In this document: one piece after another, positions 54,535-62,944 of the stretch | Position numbering within the stretch: the stretch's first letter is position 1 | Layout of the letters: the number at the start of each line of letters is the position of its first letter | Assembly (NCBI GenBank): GCA_027320425.1 | Contig: DAHVLJ010000004.1 | Coordinates: 1 to 64,000 of the forward strand | From: Nitrososphaerota archaeon | GTDB lineage: Archaea > Thermoproteota > Nitrososphaeria > Nitrososphaerales > Gagatemarchaeaceae | Reading direction: 5' to 3' | DNA: 64,000 nucleotides | Made by a program: the position numbers and the translations under genes | The notes under the pieces: model-generated | Seen by the model: only the letters and a program-made list of their open reading frames with translations | What the model was told of the DNA's origin: nothing | The model's database searches: none

Positions 54535-54689
54535 AGGCAAGCTGTTTCTTCTGTGACGCTGAGCTCGAAGTGGTCCTGCACACCTTCAAGGTCGGACCAA
54601 GAGAAGAGCCCGTATGCGAAGAGTGTCACGTCAAAACAACCAACAGGCTGAGGTCGAAAGCCGAAGAAGAGAAAGGAGCGTCAGGCTGA
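54531..54689 (+). CDS. Small protein with two CxxC zinc knuckles
   Basis: A 52-aa product that begins MKASCFFCDAELEVVLHTFKV and ends with a Lys/Glu-rich tail. Two CxxC pairs (CFFC and CEEC, the latter followed by His) would bind one zinc ion. Function unknown. Its ATG overlaps the stop of the Hjc-like gene (ATGA), so the two are translated together. Confidence 0.72.
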   Translation: MKASCFFCDAELEVVLHTFKVGPREEPVCEECHVKTTNRLRSKAEEEKGASG

Positions 54690-55040
54690 GGCGCACGCGC
54701 GCTTCAGTTCACGGATCAGCGTCGAACACTCAGTGAACTTCTCCTCGTCGTCGTCCTTCCTGTAGCAATCCAGGGCCCTCTCGTAGTCTTCAAGCGCGCT
54801 CAGCGCCTTGAGCTGCGGCGTGATGGTCGGCTCGGACAAGATGAGCCTCCCGGCTGTTTCATACCAGCCGGCCGCATCCTCGTACTGTTCGAGCTGATAG
54901 AAGCAGCTGGCGATGGACTCGCAGGCGTCCACCTTGTGGGGAGAGGTGGAGAACTTCTCGAACTGTTCCTTCAGGGCATAGACGGCCGCGTTTCCGCTCC
55001 GCATCTTCTCCACGCTGAACCTTTCGGAAAAGTCATGCAA
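54681..55040 (-). CDS. Small TPR-like helical protein
   Basis: A 119-aa protein of paired helices: SIASCFYQLEQYEDAAGWYETAGRLIL and ALSALEDYERALDCYRKDDDEEKFTECSTLIRELKRACA. The A-xxx-Y-E-A spacing is that of TPR or SNAP-like repeats, pointing to a protein-binding adaptor. I do not recognise a specific family. It overlaps the convergent zinc-knuckle gene by 9 nt. Confidence 0.65.
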   Translation of the reverse strand: MHDFSERFSVEKMRSGNAAVYALKEQFEKFSTSPHKVDACESIASCFYQLEQYEDAAGWYETAGRLILSEPTITPQLKALSALEDYERALDCYRKDDDEEKFTECSTLIRELKRACASA

Positions 55041-55114
55041 CGCCCACGAGCATGCTGGTATTGGCGCTTTCTGCCCCGTGGTCTGGTTTTGTTGAGCCGA
55101 GGGTCGAGGTTGGG

Positions 55115-55603
55115 TCAGTCAGCCTTCAGGACGGCGTCCTCGGCCTCCCTCAGCTTTCTCCTCGCCATTGCCTCCTTGAACCGCCTCTTCTCGGCCGGCG
55201 TGGTGAGGATCAGCGGAGGGATGGGCGTCGGCCTGCCCTTCTCGTCGAGCGCGACGTAGGTAAGGTAGCAAGACCCCGTGTGCGTCCCCTCGCGGTTCCT
55301 CGGGTCGAGGGCCTCGATGCGGACGCCTATCTCCATGGAGGTATGCCCTACGAAGTTGACCGCCGCCTTCATGGTGAGCAGGTCGCCGACGTAGACAGGG
55401 GCGTAGAAGTTCATCCTGTCGATCGAGGCGGTGACCACGTTCTTTCCCGCGTGCCTCCATGCCACGATGGCCGCCACCTCGTCCATGTATTTCATGATCG
55501 AGCCTCCGAATACGTTCCCCAGGACGTTGGCATCGGTAGGCATCATCAGCCTCGCCGTGGTCAGTTCTGACTCGGATGGTTTCTTCCCCTTGAGCTTGGC
55601 CAA
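55115..55603 (-). CDS. Acyl-CoA thioesterase (hotdog fold)
   Basis: A 162-aa protein from TTG 55601-55603. The hotdog core is TTARLMMPTDANVLGNVFGGSIMKYMDEVAAIVAWRHAGKNVVTASIDRMNFYAPVYVGDLLTMKAAVNFVGHTSMEIGVRIEA, with the Asn-x-x-Gly-x-x-FGG-x-I-M-x-x-M-D-E pattern of YciA/BFIT-type thioesterases. A longer frame upstream would pass through the TATA box at 55631-55640, so it is rejected. It is divergent from the MBL hydrolase. Confidence 0.9.
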   Translation of the reverse strand: MAKLKGKKPSESELTTARLMMPTDANVLGNVFGGSIMKYMDEVAAIVAWRHAGKNVVTASIDRMNFYAPVYVGDLLTMKAAVNFVGHTSMEIGVRIEALDPRNREGTHTGSCYLTYVALDEKGRPTPIPPLILTTPAEKRRFKEAMARRKLREAEDAVLKAD

Positions 55604-55630
55604 GAGCAGGCAGCTCTGCCAGGGCGGAAC

Positions 55631-55640
55631 TTGATAAATG
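55631..55640. promoter_or_regulatory. Shared bidirectional TATA element
   Basis: TTGATAAATG reads on the opposite strand as CATTTATCAA, so each strand offers a usable TATA-like core. It lies 24-33 nt before the MBL ATG (55664) and 28-37 nt before the thioesterase TTG (55603). One element may thus serve both genes. Confidence 0.5.
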
Positions 55641-55663
55641 TGAACCGAAGAGGAACCGTGCCG

Positions 55664-56263
55664 ATGCTGGTCAGGCAGATGAAGGTTGGACCGATGGAGA
55701 ACTTCGTCTACATTGTGAAAGATGAAGCGAGCCACGATGCCCTCATAGTAGATTCAGGGTGGGAGACAGGCCCGATCCTGCGGGCGATGGAGGAAGCGAA
55801 GGCCAGGCCGAAATACGTCGTGGCGACCCACGAGCACTTCGACCATGTCTCCACGATAGACGAGCTCGCGGACAAAGTGGGCGCCGACGTGGTCGCTTAC
55901 AAGGGCTCCCCGGTCAGGTGCGACATCGAAGCGGCGGATATGTACGAATTGAAGCTGGGCGGGTCAGCCGCAAAAGTGATCCACACCCCGGGCCACACCT
56001 ATGACAGCCTCTGCCTCTACGATGGGAGGAACGTGTTCACTGGGGACACCCTCTTCGTGGGCACCATCGGGAAGTTCGAGCGCTCCAACGCCGCTGAAAT
56101 CTACCAGAGCCTTAGATCCATCATGGGGCTCCCCGGCGACACGGTCATGTATCCTGGGCACGACTACGGAGACGTCCCCAGCAGGACACTGGCGGAAGAG
56201 AGGAGGTCGAACCCGTACCTAGGTTTTAGCGACCTTGACTCGTTCCTTTCTGCTTTTTCGTGA
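55664..56263 (+). CDS. Metallo-beta-lactamase fold hydrolase (glyoxalase II-like)
   Basis: A 199-aa MBL protein. It has VDSGWETGPIL, the metal motif THEHFDHVSTIDELADKVGADV, IHTPGHTYDSLCLYDGRNVFTGDTLFVG and VMYPGHDYGDVPSRTLAEERRSNPYL, which together supply the full set of His/Asp metal ligands of hydroxyacylglutathione-hydrolase-like enzymes. The thiol substrate is unknown. Its end overlaps the convergent dehydratase gene by 38 nt. Confidence 0.9.
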   Translation: MLVRQMKVGPMENFVYIVKDEASHDALIVDSGWETGPILRAMEEAKARPKYVVATHEHFDHVSTIDELADKVGADVVAYKGSPVRCDIEAADMYELKLGGSAAKVIHTPGHTYDSLCLYDGRNVFTGDTLFVGTIGKFERSNAAEIYQSLRSIMGLPGDTVMYPGHDYGDVPSRTLAEERRSNPYLGFSDLDSFLSAFS

Positions 56264-57230
56264 GGATGTCCCTAAGGAGGTCGACGGAGATGTTCCCGCC
56301 GCTTATGACGAGAGCTAGCTTTCCTCCAGGCTCGTCTCTTAGCGGGCCCTTCATGACGGCGAGAGGGGACGCTCCGGCGGGCTCGGCCAGCACCCTTGCG
56401 AGAGTCAGGAGCTCGTATATCGCGTCTTCGAGAGCCAGATCGTCGACCAGGCCGACCTTGTCGACGTATCTCTTCGCAGCTTCGAAGGTCAGCTCTCCAG
56501 GGATTGCCGCCTGCATGCCGTCGGCGATTGTTGGACGGGGGTCGACCCTGAGCCTCCTGCCGCTCTTCATCGACTCGTACATCGACGGTATCGCGACGGT
56601 CTCTGCGCCGTAGACGCGGATCCTCGGAGAAGTCTCTTTCAGAGCTATCCCGATGCCTGATATCAGCCCGCCGCCCCCTATCGCCACCGCCGCCGCCTCG
56701 ATCCCTGGGAGCTGGCGCAGCATCTCCAGTCCGCAGGTGCCTTGTCCGGCGATAACGTCCCTGTCGTTGAACGCGTGGACGAACGTCAGGCCGCGCTTCT
56801 TTGCGGTTGCTATCGCGTATTCGTATGCCTGGTCGTACCCGGACCCGCCCTTGTTGACCTCTGCCCCCTGTTCCTCGATGGCCATGAGCTTCTGCGGGTT
56901 GACCGCTTCAGGTACGCAGATGGTCGCGCGGATGCCGAAGAGCTTCGAAGCGTAGGCGATCGCCAGGCCGTGGTTTCCGGAAGAGGCGGTCACGACCCCC
57001 TTCTTCAGGTCCGACTCGGGGAGAGACAGGAGCTTGTTCATGGCGCCTCTCATCTTGAAGACGTGGATGGGAAGCGACGTCTCGAGCTTGAGGTAGACCT
57101 CCCTCCCGAGCAGCTCGGAGATGCCTTTGGAGTATTCGAGAGGCGTCTGGGGGATGTATTTCCGGATCCTCGCCTCTGCGCCTTCGATTTCACTGATCGA
57201 AGGCAGTTCGCCTTGGCTCAACCGAACCAC
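56226..57230 (-). CDS. Threonine/serine dehydratase (fold type II PLP enzyme)
   Basis: A 334-aa enzyme. The PLP lysine is in HVFKMRGAMNKL (SFKxRGA equivalent), the substrate loop is VTASSGNHGLAIAYASKLFG, the glycine loop is AIGGGGLISGIGIALKE, and a Ser/Gly pair is in VISGGNISVDLL. There is no C-terminal ACT regulatory domain, so it is the short, catabolic-like or racemase-like form. Deamination of Thr/Ser is the best guess. A serine racemase cannot be excluded. Confidence 0.88.
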   Translation of the reverse strand: MVRLSQGELPSISEIEGAEARIRKYIPQTPLEYSKGISELLGREVYLKLETSLPIHVFKMRGAMNKLLSLPESDLKKGVVTASSGNHGLAIAYASKLFGIRATICVPEAVNPQKLMAIEEQGAEVNKGGSGYDQAYEYAIATAKKRGLTFVHAFNDRDVIAGQGTCGLEMLRQLPGIEAAAVAIGGGGLISGIGIALKETSPRIRVYGAETVAIPSMYESMKSGRRLRVDPRPTIADGMQAAIPGELTFEAAKRYVDKVGLVDDLALEDAIYELLTLARVLAEPAGASPLAVMKGPLRDEPGGKLALVISGGNISVDLLRDILTKKQKGTSQGR

Positions 57231-58243
57231 TTCTCCAAGGTCTCGGACTGGGAGTTCTTCGTCGCCTGCACCCTCGAGATGGCCGCCTCGACCCTGTCCC
57301 TGGAAAACGAATGCTCACCCACCAGGTAGGATATCACGCTCTGCCTGTCGAGGGGCTTCCATTCGGGTTTTATCCCCTTGTTCGCGGGAGCATCCATGTA
57401 CAGCTTCCTGATTTCGCCGTAGTTCACCTCCGAGAGCGGCCCTGCGAGCTCCTTGACTTCTTCCAGCCTGCCGTACTTCTTGAGATACTTCAGGGCGGTC
57501 GCGGGGCCCACCCCTTCGAACCCATCCGGGTTGAAATCAGTTCCCAAGAGGATCGCGTAATCCACGAGCTGCTCCCTCGAGAGGCCGGTAGTGGCGAGCA
57601 CGGAAGAGAGCACGATCCTCTCCGGGACGACGTTGATCACGATCCCCTTGCTCGGAAGTCGCCTCTTCCCGGATATCGTTACGTTCCTGACTAGCACAGG
57701 AGCGCCGAAGACGAGTGAATCATGATCTTGAGAAGCCACGGCGTTGACGGTGCCTTCCATGGCCATGACCGAGGCTTGCGCCTCGCCTTCCGACGGAGCG
57801 TCGACCCACGGTATTCCCATCGCATCGAGCAGCGCCTTCGCGTCCGCGACCATGTCCCTCCTCAGAACGGTCGAAGCCTCAGCGAACTTCCTCGCTTGCG
57901 CCATATCGCCCGTCTGAAGCGCGCGAAGGTACTGGTCCTTCGCCTCCCGCCTTTGCTCTGACCTGCGCCTGATCTCCTCCATCTTGAGCTCTGGAGGCTT
58001 GCCATCGAAGACGTAGACGAGCTTCATCCCTAGCTCGAGCAGGTTGACGTTTCTGTAGAACAGCCCCGAAATATGCGAAGTCACGCGCCCCTGCGAGTCT
58101 TTGAGATGCCCCCCGTCCATCCCGCGGATGATGGCTAGGAACTGGTAGAGCGTGTTGTAACCGTCGACCGCAAGAGTCCATCCCGAAATGTCCTCGAGCT
58201 GGATCTTCTCTCTGGGTATGGAGTCGCCGAAGTCTACGCCCAT
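57218..58243 (-). CDS. fen1: Flap endonuclease 1
   Basis: A structure-specific nuclease that removes RNA primers and flaps. The 341-aa protein has the N-terminal nuclease region (MGVDFGDSIPREKIQLEDISGWTLAVDGYNTLYQF), the internal region with IPWVDAPSEGEAQASVMAMEGTVNAVASQDHDSLVFGAPVLVRN supplying the acidic metal cluster, and the helix-hairpin-helix AILLGTDFNPDGFEGVGPATALKYLKKYG. It overlaps the dehydratase N-terminus by 13 nt. A typical PCNA-binding QxxLxxWF tail is recognisable as ETLEKWFG. Confidence 0.96.
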   Translation of the reverse strand: MGVDFGDSIPREKIQLEDISGWTLAVDGYNTLYQFLAIIRGMDGGHLKDSQGRVTSHISGLFYRNVNLLELGMKLVYVFDGKPPELKMEEIRRRSEQRREAKDQYLRALQTGDMAQARKFAEASTVLRRDMVADAKALLDAMGIPWVDAPSEGEAQASVMAMEGTVNAVASQDHDSLVFGAPVLVRNVTISGKRRLPSKGIVINVVPERIVLSSVLATTGLSREQLVDYAILLGTDFNPDGFEGVGPATALKYLKKYGRLEEVKELAGPLSEVNYGEIRKLYMDAPANKGIKPEWKPLDRQSVISYLVGEHSFSRDRVEAAISRVQATKNSQSETLEKWFG

Positions 58244-58283
58244 GCTAGCTGGCTCCCGACCCCTGCTCGATTTATCGGTTCGG

Positions 58284-58541
58284 TCACTCGCTTATGCGAG
58301 GGAGCCGCGTCTCCTCGAGCGGCTTCTCCTGGAACTCCAGGCGTCTCTTGTCCTTGGAGACCCATCTGATCGTTATCAGGCCGAGTATCTCGAGCTGCAT
58401 GAGTACCTTGTTGAGCTCGTCAGGGGAGCACTTGTTGCCGTTTTTGTTCAGCGCCTCGATCAGGTCGTCGTCCGTGACGCTCTTCTTTTCTTTAATCCAT
58501 TCGAAGGCAGTGTATCTTAGGGGATATCGCATTGGGTTCAC
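58284..58541 (-). CDS. Small winged-helix-like protein
   Basis: An 85-aa protein read just before fen1. FEWIKEKKSVTDDDLIEALNKNGNKCSPDELNKVLMQLEILGLITIRWVSKDKRRLEF has the helix-turn-helix and beta-wing pattern of a winged helix, so DNA or protein binding is likely. I do not recognise a family. The start is GTG 58541 or the ATG three codons later. A TATA-like TTTTATAC (minus strand, about 58580-58587) lies upstream. Confidence 0.68.
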   Translation of the reverse strand: MNPMRYPLRYTAFEWIKEKKSVTDDDLIEALNKNGNKCSPDELNKVLMQLEILGLITIRWVSKDKRRLEFQEKPLEETRLPRISE

Positions 58542-58607
58542 TACAGGCGAGAAACGGCGAGATATCGGCGGGGCGCGGAGGTATAAAAGGTATCCAGGGC
58601 TGTCGAG

Positions 58608-58895
58608 CTACTGGGGAGGGAGCCTGCTGGACATGCGGCTCACGCCCGTCACTTCGTACTGACTGACGAGAGGAGACTTTGAAACGGCCTCCTCTATCTT
58701 GTCCACCATCCCTTCCTCCTCCGGCGCGACGACATCGACTATCACAGCGGAGAGCCCGAAAGCGATAGGTTCGATCTTCTGCCCCCTTATCTGGGCCGGC
58801 TTCGGCAACAGCGTCGCGACTGAGTCTACCAGTTTCTGGTGGTCGGTGGTGGTGTCTTGCGGAAGAAGCTTGATCCTGATTACGTAAGACCCCAT
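58608..58895 (-). CDS. ef1b: Elongation factor 1-beta
   Basis: Nucleotide exchange factor for aEF-1alpha. The 95-aa protein is one ferredoxin-like domain: SYVIRIKLLPQDTTTDHQKLVDSVATLLPKPAQIRGQKIEPIAFGLSAVIVDVVAPEEEGMVDKIEEAVSKSPLVSQYEVTGVSRM. Length and the PIAFGL motif are those of archaeal aEF-1beta. It is read right after the zinc-ribbon gene, with which it is paired in many archaea. Confidence 0.95.
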   Translation of the reverse strand: MGSYVIRIKLLPQDTTTDHQKLVDSVATLLPKPAQIRGQKIEPIAFGLSAVIVDVVAPEEEGMVDKIEEAVSKSPLVSQYEVTGVSRMSSRLPPQ

Positions 58896-58905
58896 GGAGA
58901 AACCC

Positions 58906-59088
58906 CTAAGGCCCTTCGAAGCCGCAGTTGACGCACTTGTAACGCCTCGAGAACTTCCTGCACTTCTCTGACCTCCATATCACCGTCTCATGGCAGTTGG
59001 GGCAACTGAAGTGCACTGCCCTCTCCGCCGGCTTGATGGGCCTGTTGCAAGAATTGCACAGAGGAAGCGTGACGGTGCCCTGAGACAT
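58906..59088 (-). CDS. Zinc-ribbon RNA-binding protein (COG2888-type)
   Basis: A 60-aa protein with four CxxC knuckles: LCNSCNRPI, SCPNCHETV, the WRSEKCRKF region and KCVNCGFEG. This matches the small archaeal zinc-ribbon family predicted to act in translation, usually encoded next to aEF-1beta as it is here. The exact role is unknown. Confidence 0.88.
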   Translation of the reverse strand: MSQGTVTLPLCNSCNRPIKPAERAVHFSCPNCHETVIWRSEKCRKFSRRYKCVNCGFEGP

Positions 59089-59143
59089 TTCTCTGGAACC
59101 CCACTTGGGCCGGCTGATATACGTTGCTGGGGCCGGACCCCTG

Positions 59144-60292
59144 TCACCCCTCCATGAGGAGGGAACGGAGCTCTGCCGAAGCGACGACCTTCGCCACCCG
59201 AAGGAGGCCGGTCACCCCTAGCGCCCCAAGGAGGGCGCTGGCGTGGAAGTCGAAGTCTGTCTGTGAGAGTTTCATGACCAGTTTCGGGGTGGCTACGGCC
59301 GAGAATACCGAGTCGAGGTCGGAGTTGGACATGTTCTCGAACGCGCTCCTGAGCCTGAGCATCGTCTTCATCTCCTTGAGGAAAGCAGACTCCCACTCCC
59401 TCTGATACCTGCCGAGGAGCGAGTAGTCCCCTTTGCGAACGCTTTCGCACGCCCATTTCGCAGCGGCGACGGCGCCGGCTATCGAAGTCATGATCCCGCC
59501 TGCCGTTGTAGGCTTGACCTGACCCGCGGACTCGCCGACCAAGACATGGCCGCCGACGGTGAAGCTTGGCGCGGGCCCCCCGACATAGATCGGCGCCGAG
59601 ACCTTCCTGATCACGCTGTAGTCCTTTCCGTCCAGGAAGGAGTCGAGGGCCTTGAAGGGGCTGACTCCGTGCCCTGCGGCGCCCACCTTCGCCCGGTTCT
59701 TGCCGTATGGGATCACCCAGGCGAAGAACCCTGGATACTTCGCAGCGTCAAGGAACACTTCGACCACATGCTCCTTGATCCAGTTCCCCTCGATTTCGTA
59801 CTTCGCGGCCGGGAGTATCCCCTGCCGAGGGCTAGACGCCGGACCTGTGGCGTCGACGTACAGCTTTGCCTTCACCTCCACGTCTCCCACCGCCGCCTCC
59901 ACGGCGCTACCCTTCCTGACCGGTCGTCCCACCCTGCACCCGGTGCGCACCACCGCCCCGTTGGACGCGGCCCTGGCTGCGGCCTGTTTGTCGAAAGCGC
60001 TCCTGTCGAGCACCACTACGTCCAGTGCCGACGCGTTGACGGCGAAGTGCCGCCCCGACGGCGAGTGGATGACGGCGGAACTGATCTTGTTCTGGACGAC
60101 TTCAGGGTCAGGGGGGTAGCCGTACCTTATGAGCCCCCTCATGCTCACAAGGCCGTCGCACTTTTCGGGCTCGCCGATTTCTTCGTGCTCTTCGGCAACG
60201 AGGACAGAGGCCCCCCTAGCGGCTGCCTCGGACGCGAAGGCTAGCCCCGCGATGCTCCCACCGGCCACCAGTATGTCGAAGCTTTCCGTCAA
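59144..60292 (-). CDS. Geranylgeranyl reductase family protein
   Basis: An FAD enzyme that hydrogenates the isoprenoid chains of archaeal lipids, or quinone tails in some members. The 382-aa protein has ILVAGGSIAGLAFASEAAARGASVLVAEEHEEIGEPEKCDGLVS with the family Cys, the WVIPYGKNRAKVG motif, and GHVLVGESAGQVKPTTAGGIMTSIAGAVAAA. It complements the mevalonate-to-GGPP genes at 2.6-5.4 kb. It is divergent from pth2. Confidence 0.92.
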   Translation of the reverse strand: MTESFDILVAGGSIAGLAFASEAAARGASVLVAEEHEEIGEPEKCDGLVSMRGLIRYGYPPDPEVVQNKISSAVIHSPSGRHFAVNASALDVVVLDRSAFDKQAAARAASNGAVVRTGCRVGRPVRKGSAVEAAVGDVEVKAKLYVDATGPASSPRQGILPAAKYEIEGNWIKEHVVEVFLDAAKYPGFFAWVIPYGKNRAKVGAAGHGVSPFKALDSFLDGKDYSVIRKVSAPIYVGGPAPSFTVGGHVLVGESAGQVKPTTAGGIMTSIAGAVAAAKWACESVRKGDYSLLGRYQREWESAFLKEMKTMLRLRSAFENMSNSDLDSVFSAVATPKLVMKLSQTDFDFHASALLGALGVTGLLRVAKVVASAELRSLLMEG

Positions 60293-60337
60293 GTTCGGAG
60301 ACTTGCTGCAAAGGCTTAACCGGACTCGTAATAACCG

Positions 60338-60700
60338 TTGAAAGCAATTCTCTTGAAACAGGCGATCGTCGTGAGGTCAGACCTGGGGATGGGGAAGGGG
60401 AAGATTGCCGCCCAGGCGGCTCATGCCTCGCTTTCTGCCGCAGAGGCCTCGCGGTCGAAGCGGGACGAGTGGTATTCCACCTGGAAAGAGGAAGGTCAGG
60501 CGAAGGTGGTCCTGAAGGTGGGGTCGGAAGCCGACCTGAGAGAGATATTCCAGAAGGCCAGGAAGGCAGGCCTCCCCGCGTCGCTCATCGAAGACAGGGG
60601 GCTCACGCAGGTGGAGCCGGGTACAGCTACATGCGTCGGGATCGGTCCCGCCCCCGACTCTGCCATAGACGGGATCACCGGGAACCTAAAGCTGCTTTGA
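60338..60700 (+). CDS. pth2: Peptidyl-tRNA hydrolase, archaeal/eukaryotic type
   Basis: Frees stalled peptidyl-tRNAs. The 120-aa Pth2 has KQAIVVRSDLGMGKGKIAAQAAHASLSAAEASR, GQAKVVLKVGSEADLREIFQKARKAGLPASLIEDRGLTQVEPGTATCVGIGPAPDSAIDGITGNLKLL. It starts at TTG. The stop overlaps the TTG of truD (TTGA). Pth2-TruD pairing is common in archaea. Confidence 0.96.
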   Translation: MKAILLKQAIVVRSDLGMGKGKIAAQAAHASLSAAEASRSKRDEWYSTWKEEGQAKVVLKVGSEADLREIFQKARKAGLPASLIEDRGLTQVEPGTATCVGIGPAPDSAIDGITGNLKLL

Positions 60701-61899
60701 CCGAGGCGGGTCCCCTCGACCGCTCAGTGGGAATGGAGGCGTACGCTACCACGGGGGAGCGCTGCCCAGGGAGGGCGAAGTCGTCTCCTGAAGACTTCAG
60801 GGTGGAGGAGCTCGTTTCAGGGATAGCCGCGGCGAAGGAGCCGCTTCCAGGATACCTGCCGCTCTACAGGGTAGAGAAGCGAGGCATCGACACCATGCAC
60901 ATGGCAGAAGAGATCTCTGACGTGCTGAAGAGCAGGGTTAGCTACGGTGGGCTGAAGGACAGCGTCGCGACCGCCTCCCAGTACGTCACCCCGACGAGCG
61001 TGAAGTCAGAGAGGCCTGAGCGGATCAGCAGGGAGAAGTTCAGCGCAGAGCTTGTGGGGTACGTGCCGAAGCCGCTCACAAGGGGATCGGTGGTCGGCAA
61101 CAGGTTTGAGATCGTGCTGAGAGACTGCTGCGACGAAATAGGCGCGCGGGCAGAAGAAGCGCTCGACGCGGCCCGACGAAGGAGGGTGCCGAACTACTTC
61201 GGCCTGCAGAGGTTCGGGGCAGGCGGGGCGGGCACCCATGTCGTAGGCAAGGCGCTCGTCAAAAGGGACTTCGAAGGCGCGGTAAAGCTGCTCATGGGGG
61301 CAGGGGAGGGGCGACGCCACCCCTCGCCCGAAGACGCCGAACGGTCCGTAGCGCGAGAGCTCGACCGTCACCCTGGCGAGTGGATCAGGGCGATGAGGGC
61401 TGTCTCCGTCAGGTTGAGGCGTCTTTACGTCCAGGCTTACCAGTCATACATCTTCAACAAGACTCTCAGCCTCTCCCTGTCCGGAGGCGAGGACGTTTCG
61501 GAATATCAGGAAGGAGACAACTGGGCGGTTCCGTCCGAGGACTGGCTGACGACTTCGTACCCTAAGAGCGCAAGGGAGAGACCAGCGGGTAGAGCGGTCC
61601 CCCTGGTCCAGCTGGCTGGCTTCGCCTACAGGAACTACGGGTCTAGGTTCGACCGATACGTGGAACTGGTCATGGAATCGGAAGGGGTGTCTCCCAGGGA
61701 GTTCTTCGTCGATGAGATGCAGGAGGTGTCGGCCGAAGGCGGATTCAGGCGCCCCCACATTGCGATGGTCGACGGGTCTGTCGACATCGCAGGGCAGACT
61801 GCGACGCTGAGGTTCGCGCTTGCAAAGGGGCAGTACGCGACAGTGCTTCTGCGCGAGATAATGAAGCCCGAAGACCCGCTGGGCTCGGGGCTGGCATGA
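60697..61899 (+). CDS. truD: tRNA pseudouridine-13 synthase TruD
   Basis: A 400-aa protein from the TTG overlapping the pth2 stop. It has SSPEDFRVEEL, YRVEKRGIDTMHMAEEISDVLKSRVSYGGLKDSVATASQYVT with the catalytic Asp in GLKD, the RRRVPNYFGLQRFG motif, and the TRUD insertion domain in between. The C-terminal part HIAMVDGSVDIAGQTATLRFALAKGQYATVLLREIMKPED closes the catalytic domain. The frame is open further upstream inside pth2, but the overlap start gives the normal N-terminus. Confidence 0.95.
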   Translation: MTEAGPLDRSVGMEAYATTGERCPGRAKSSPEDFRVEELVSGIAAAKEPLPGYLPLYRVEKRGIDTMHMAEEISDVLKSRVSYGGLKDSVATASQYVTPTSVKSERPERISREKFSAELVGYVPKPLTRGSVVGNRFEIVLRDCCDEIGARAEEALDAARRRRVPNYFGLQRFGAGGAGTHVVGKALVKRDFEGAVKLLMGAGEGRRHPSPEDAERSVARELDRHPGEWIRAMRAVSVRLRRLYVQAYQSYIFNKTLSLSLSGGEDVSEYQEGDNWAVPSEDWLTTSYPKSARERPAGRAVPLVQLAGFAYRNYGSRFDRYVELVMESEGVSPREFFVDEMQEVSAEGGFRRPHIAMVDGSVDIAGQTATLRFALAKGQYATVLLREIMKPEDPLGSGLA

Positions 61900-61947
61900 G
61901 CCGGGAACGCTTATACATGGTTTGACGGTGGCCGGGCAGAGACCCTC

Positions 61948-62943
61948 TTGTCTTCTGAAGTCTTTGACCTGACCATTATCGGGGCGGGTCCGAGCGGGCT
62001 CTTCGCGACGTTCTATGCCGGCCTCAGGCAGATGAAGACCAAGGTCATCGACGCGCTTGAGGAGCCAGGCGGCCAGGTGGCGGTCCTTTATCCCGAGAAG
62101 TACGTCTTCGACGTCCCAGGCTACACCAAGATACTGGCCAAAGACCTCGTAAAAGCCCTGGTCGACCAGGCCTTCCAATACCAGGCGACAGTGGTCCTCG
62201 GCGAGAGGGTGACTTCGCTCCACAGGAACGACGGCGTCATCGAGCTCACCACCGACAAGGGGACAAAGCACCTCTCGAAGGCGGTCCTCATCGCTGCGGG
62301 GGTAGGGGCGTTTTCGCCCAACAGGCTGGAAGCCAAGGGTGCTTCCGACTACGAGGGGAAGGGCGTCTATTACTTCGTAAAAGACAAGAGCGCGTTCAGC
62401 GGCAAGAGCATCCTCATAGTGGGGGGAGGCGACTCAGCGGTCGACTGGGCGCTCAACATGAAAGACATCGCCAAGAAGATCACCCTGGTGCACAGGAGAG
62501 ACGTCTTCAGAGCGCATGAAGGAAGCGTCAAGGAGCTCATGAGCTCGACCGTCGATGTAAAGCTGTTCTACGAAGTCGCCAGTGTCGTCGGGGACGGGTC
62601 GGGCGTCACGGGGGCTGTGATATTCGACAACAGGACGAAGGCCGAGACCACCATCGACGTGGACGCCATCCTCGTGAACATCGGCTTCAGGGCGGACCTC
62701 GGACCGATCAAGGACTGGGGGCTCCAGATAGACGGGAGAGAGATCAGGTCAAACGGCAAGATGGAGACCAACATCCCGGGCGTGTATGTAGCAGGGGACA
62801 TCGCCGGTCCCCTCGACGGGGTAAAGCTGAACTTGATCGCGACGGGTTATGCCCAGGCCGCGATGGCGGTGAACGTTGCTAAGGCTTACGTCGACCCGAA
62901 CTCCAAGATATTTCCGGGCCACAGCAGTGAAATGAAGAAGTAG
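61948..62943 (+). CDS. Ferredoxin-NADP+ reductase, thioredoxin-reductase type
   Basis: A 331-aa flavoprotein starting at TTG. FAD motif FDLTIIGAGPSGLFATFYAGLRQMKTKVIDALEEPGGQV, NADP motif ILIVGGGDSAVDWALNMKDIAKKITLVHRRDVFRAHE, and the C-terminal GVYVAGDIAGPLDGVKLNLIATGYAQAAMAVN. The redox CxxC of thioredoxin reductase is absent, which places it with YumC/FNR-type enzymes that exchange electrons between NADP(H) and ferredoxin. A TATA-like CTTATACAT (61909-61917) lies 31 nt upstream. Confidence 0.92.
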   Translation: MSSEVFDLTIIGAGPSGLFATFYAGLRQMKTKVIDALEEPGGQVAVLYPEKYVFDVPGYTKILAKDLVKALVDQAFQYQATVVLGERVTSLHRNDGVIELTTDKGTKHLSKAVLIAAGVGAFSPNRLEAKGASDYEGKGVYYFVKDKSAFSGKSILIVGGGDSAVDWALNMKDIAKKITLVHRRDVFRAHEGSVKELMSSTVDVKLFYEVASVVGDGSGVTGAVIFDNRTKAETTIDVDAILVNIGFRADLGPIKDWGLQIDGREIRSNGKMETNIPGVYVAGDIAGPLDGVKLNLIATGYAQAAMAVNVAKAYVDPNSKIFPGHSSEMKK

Positions 62944-62944
62944 A

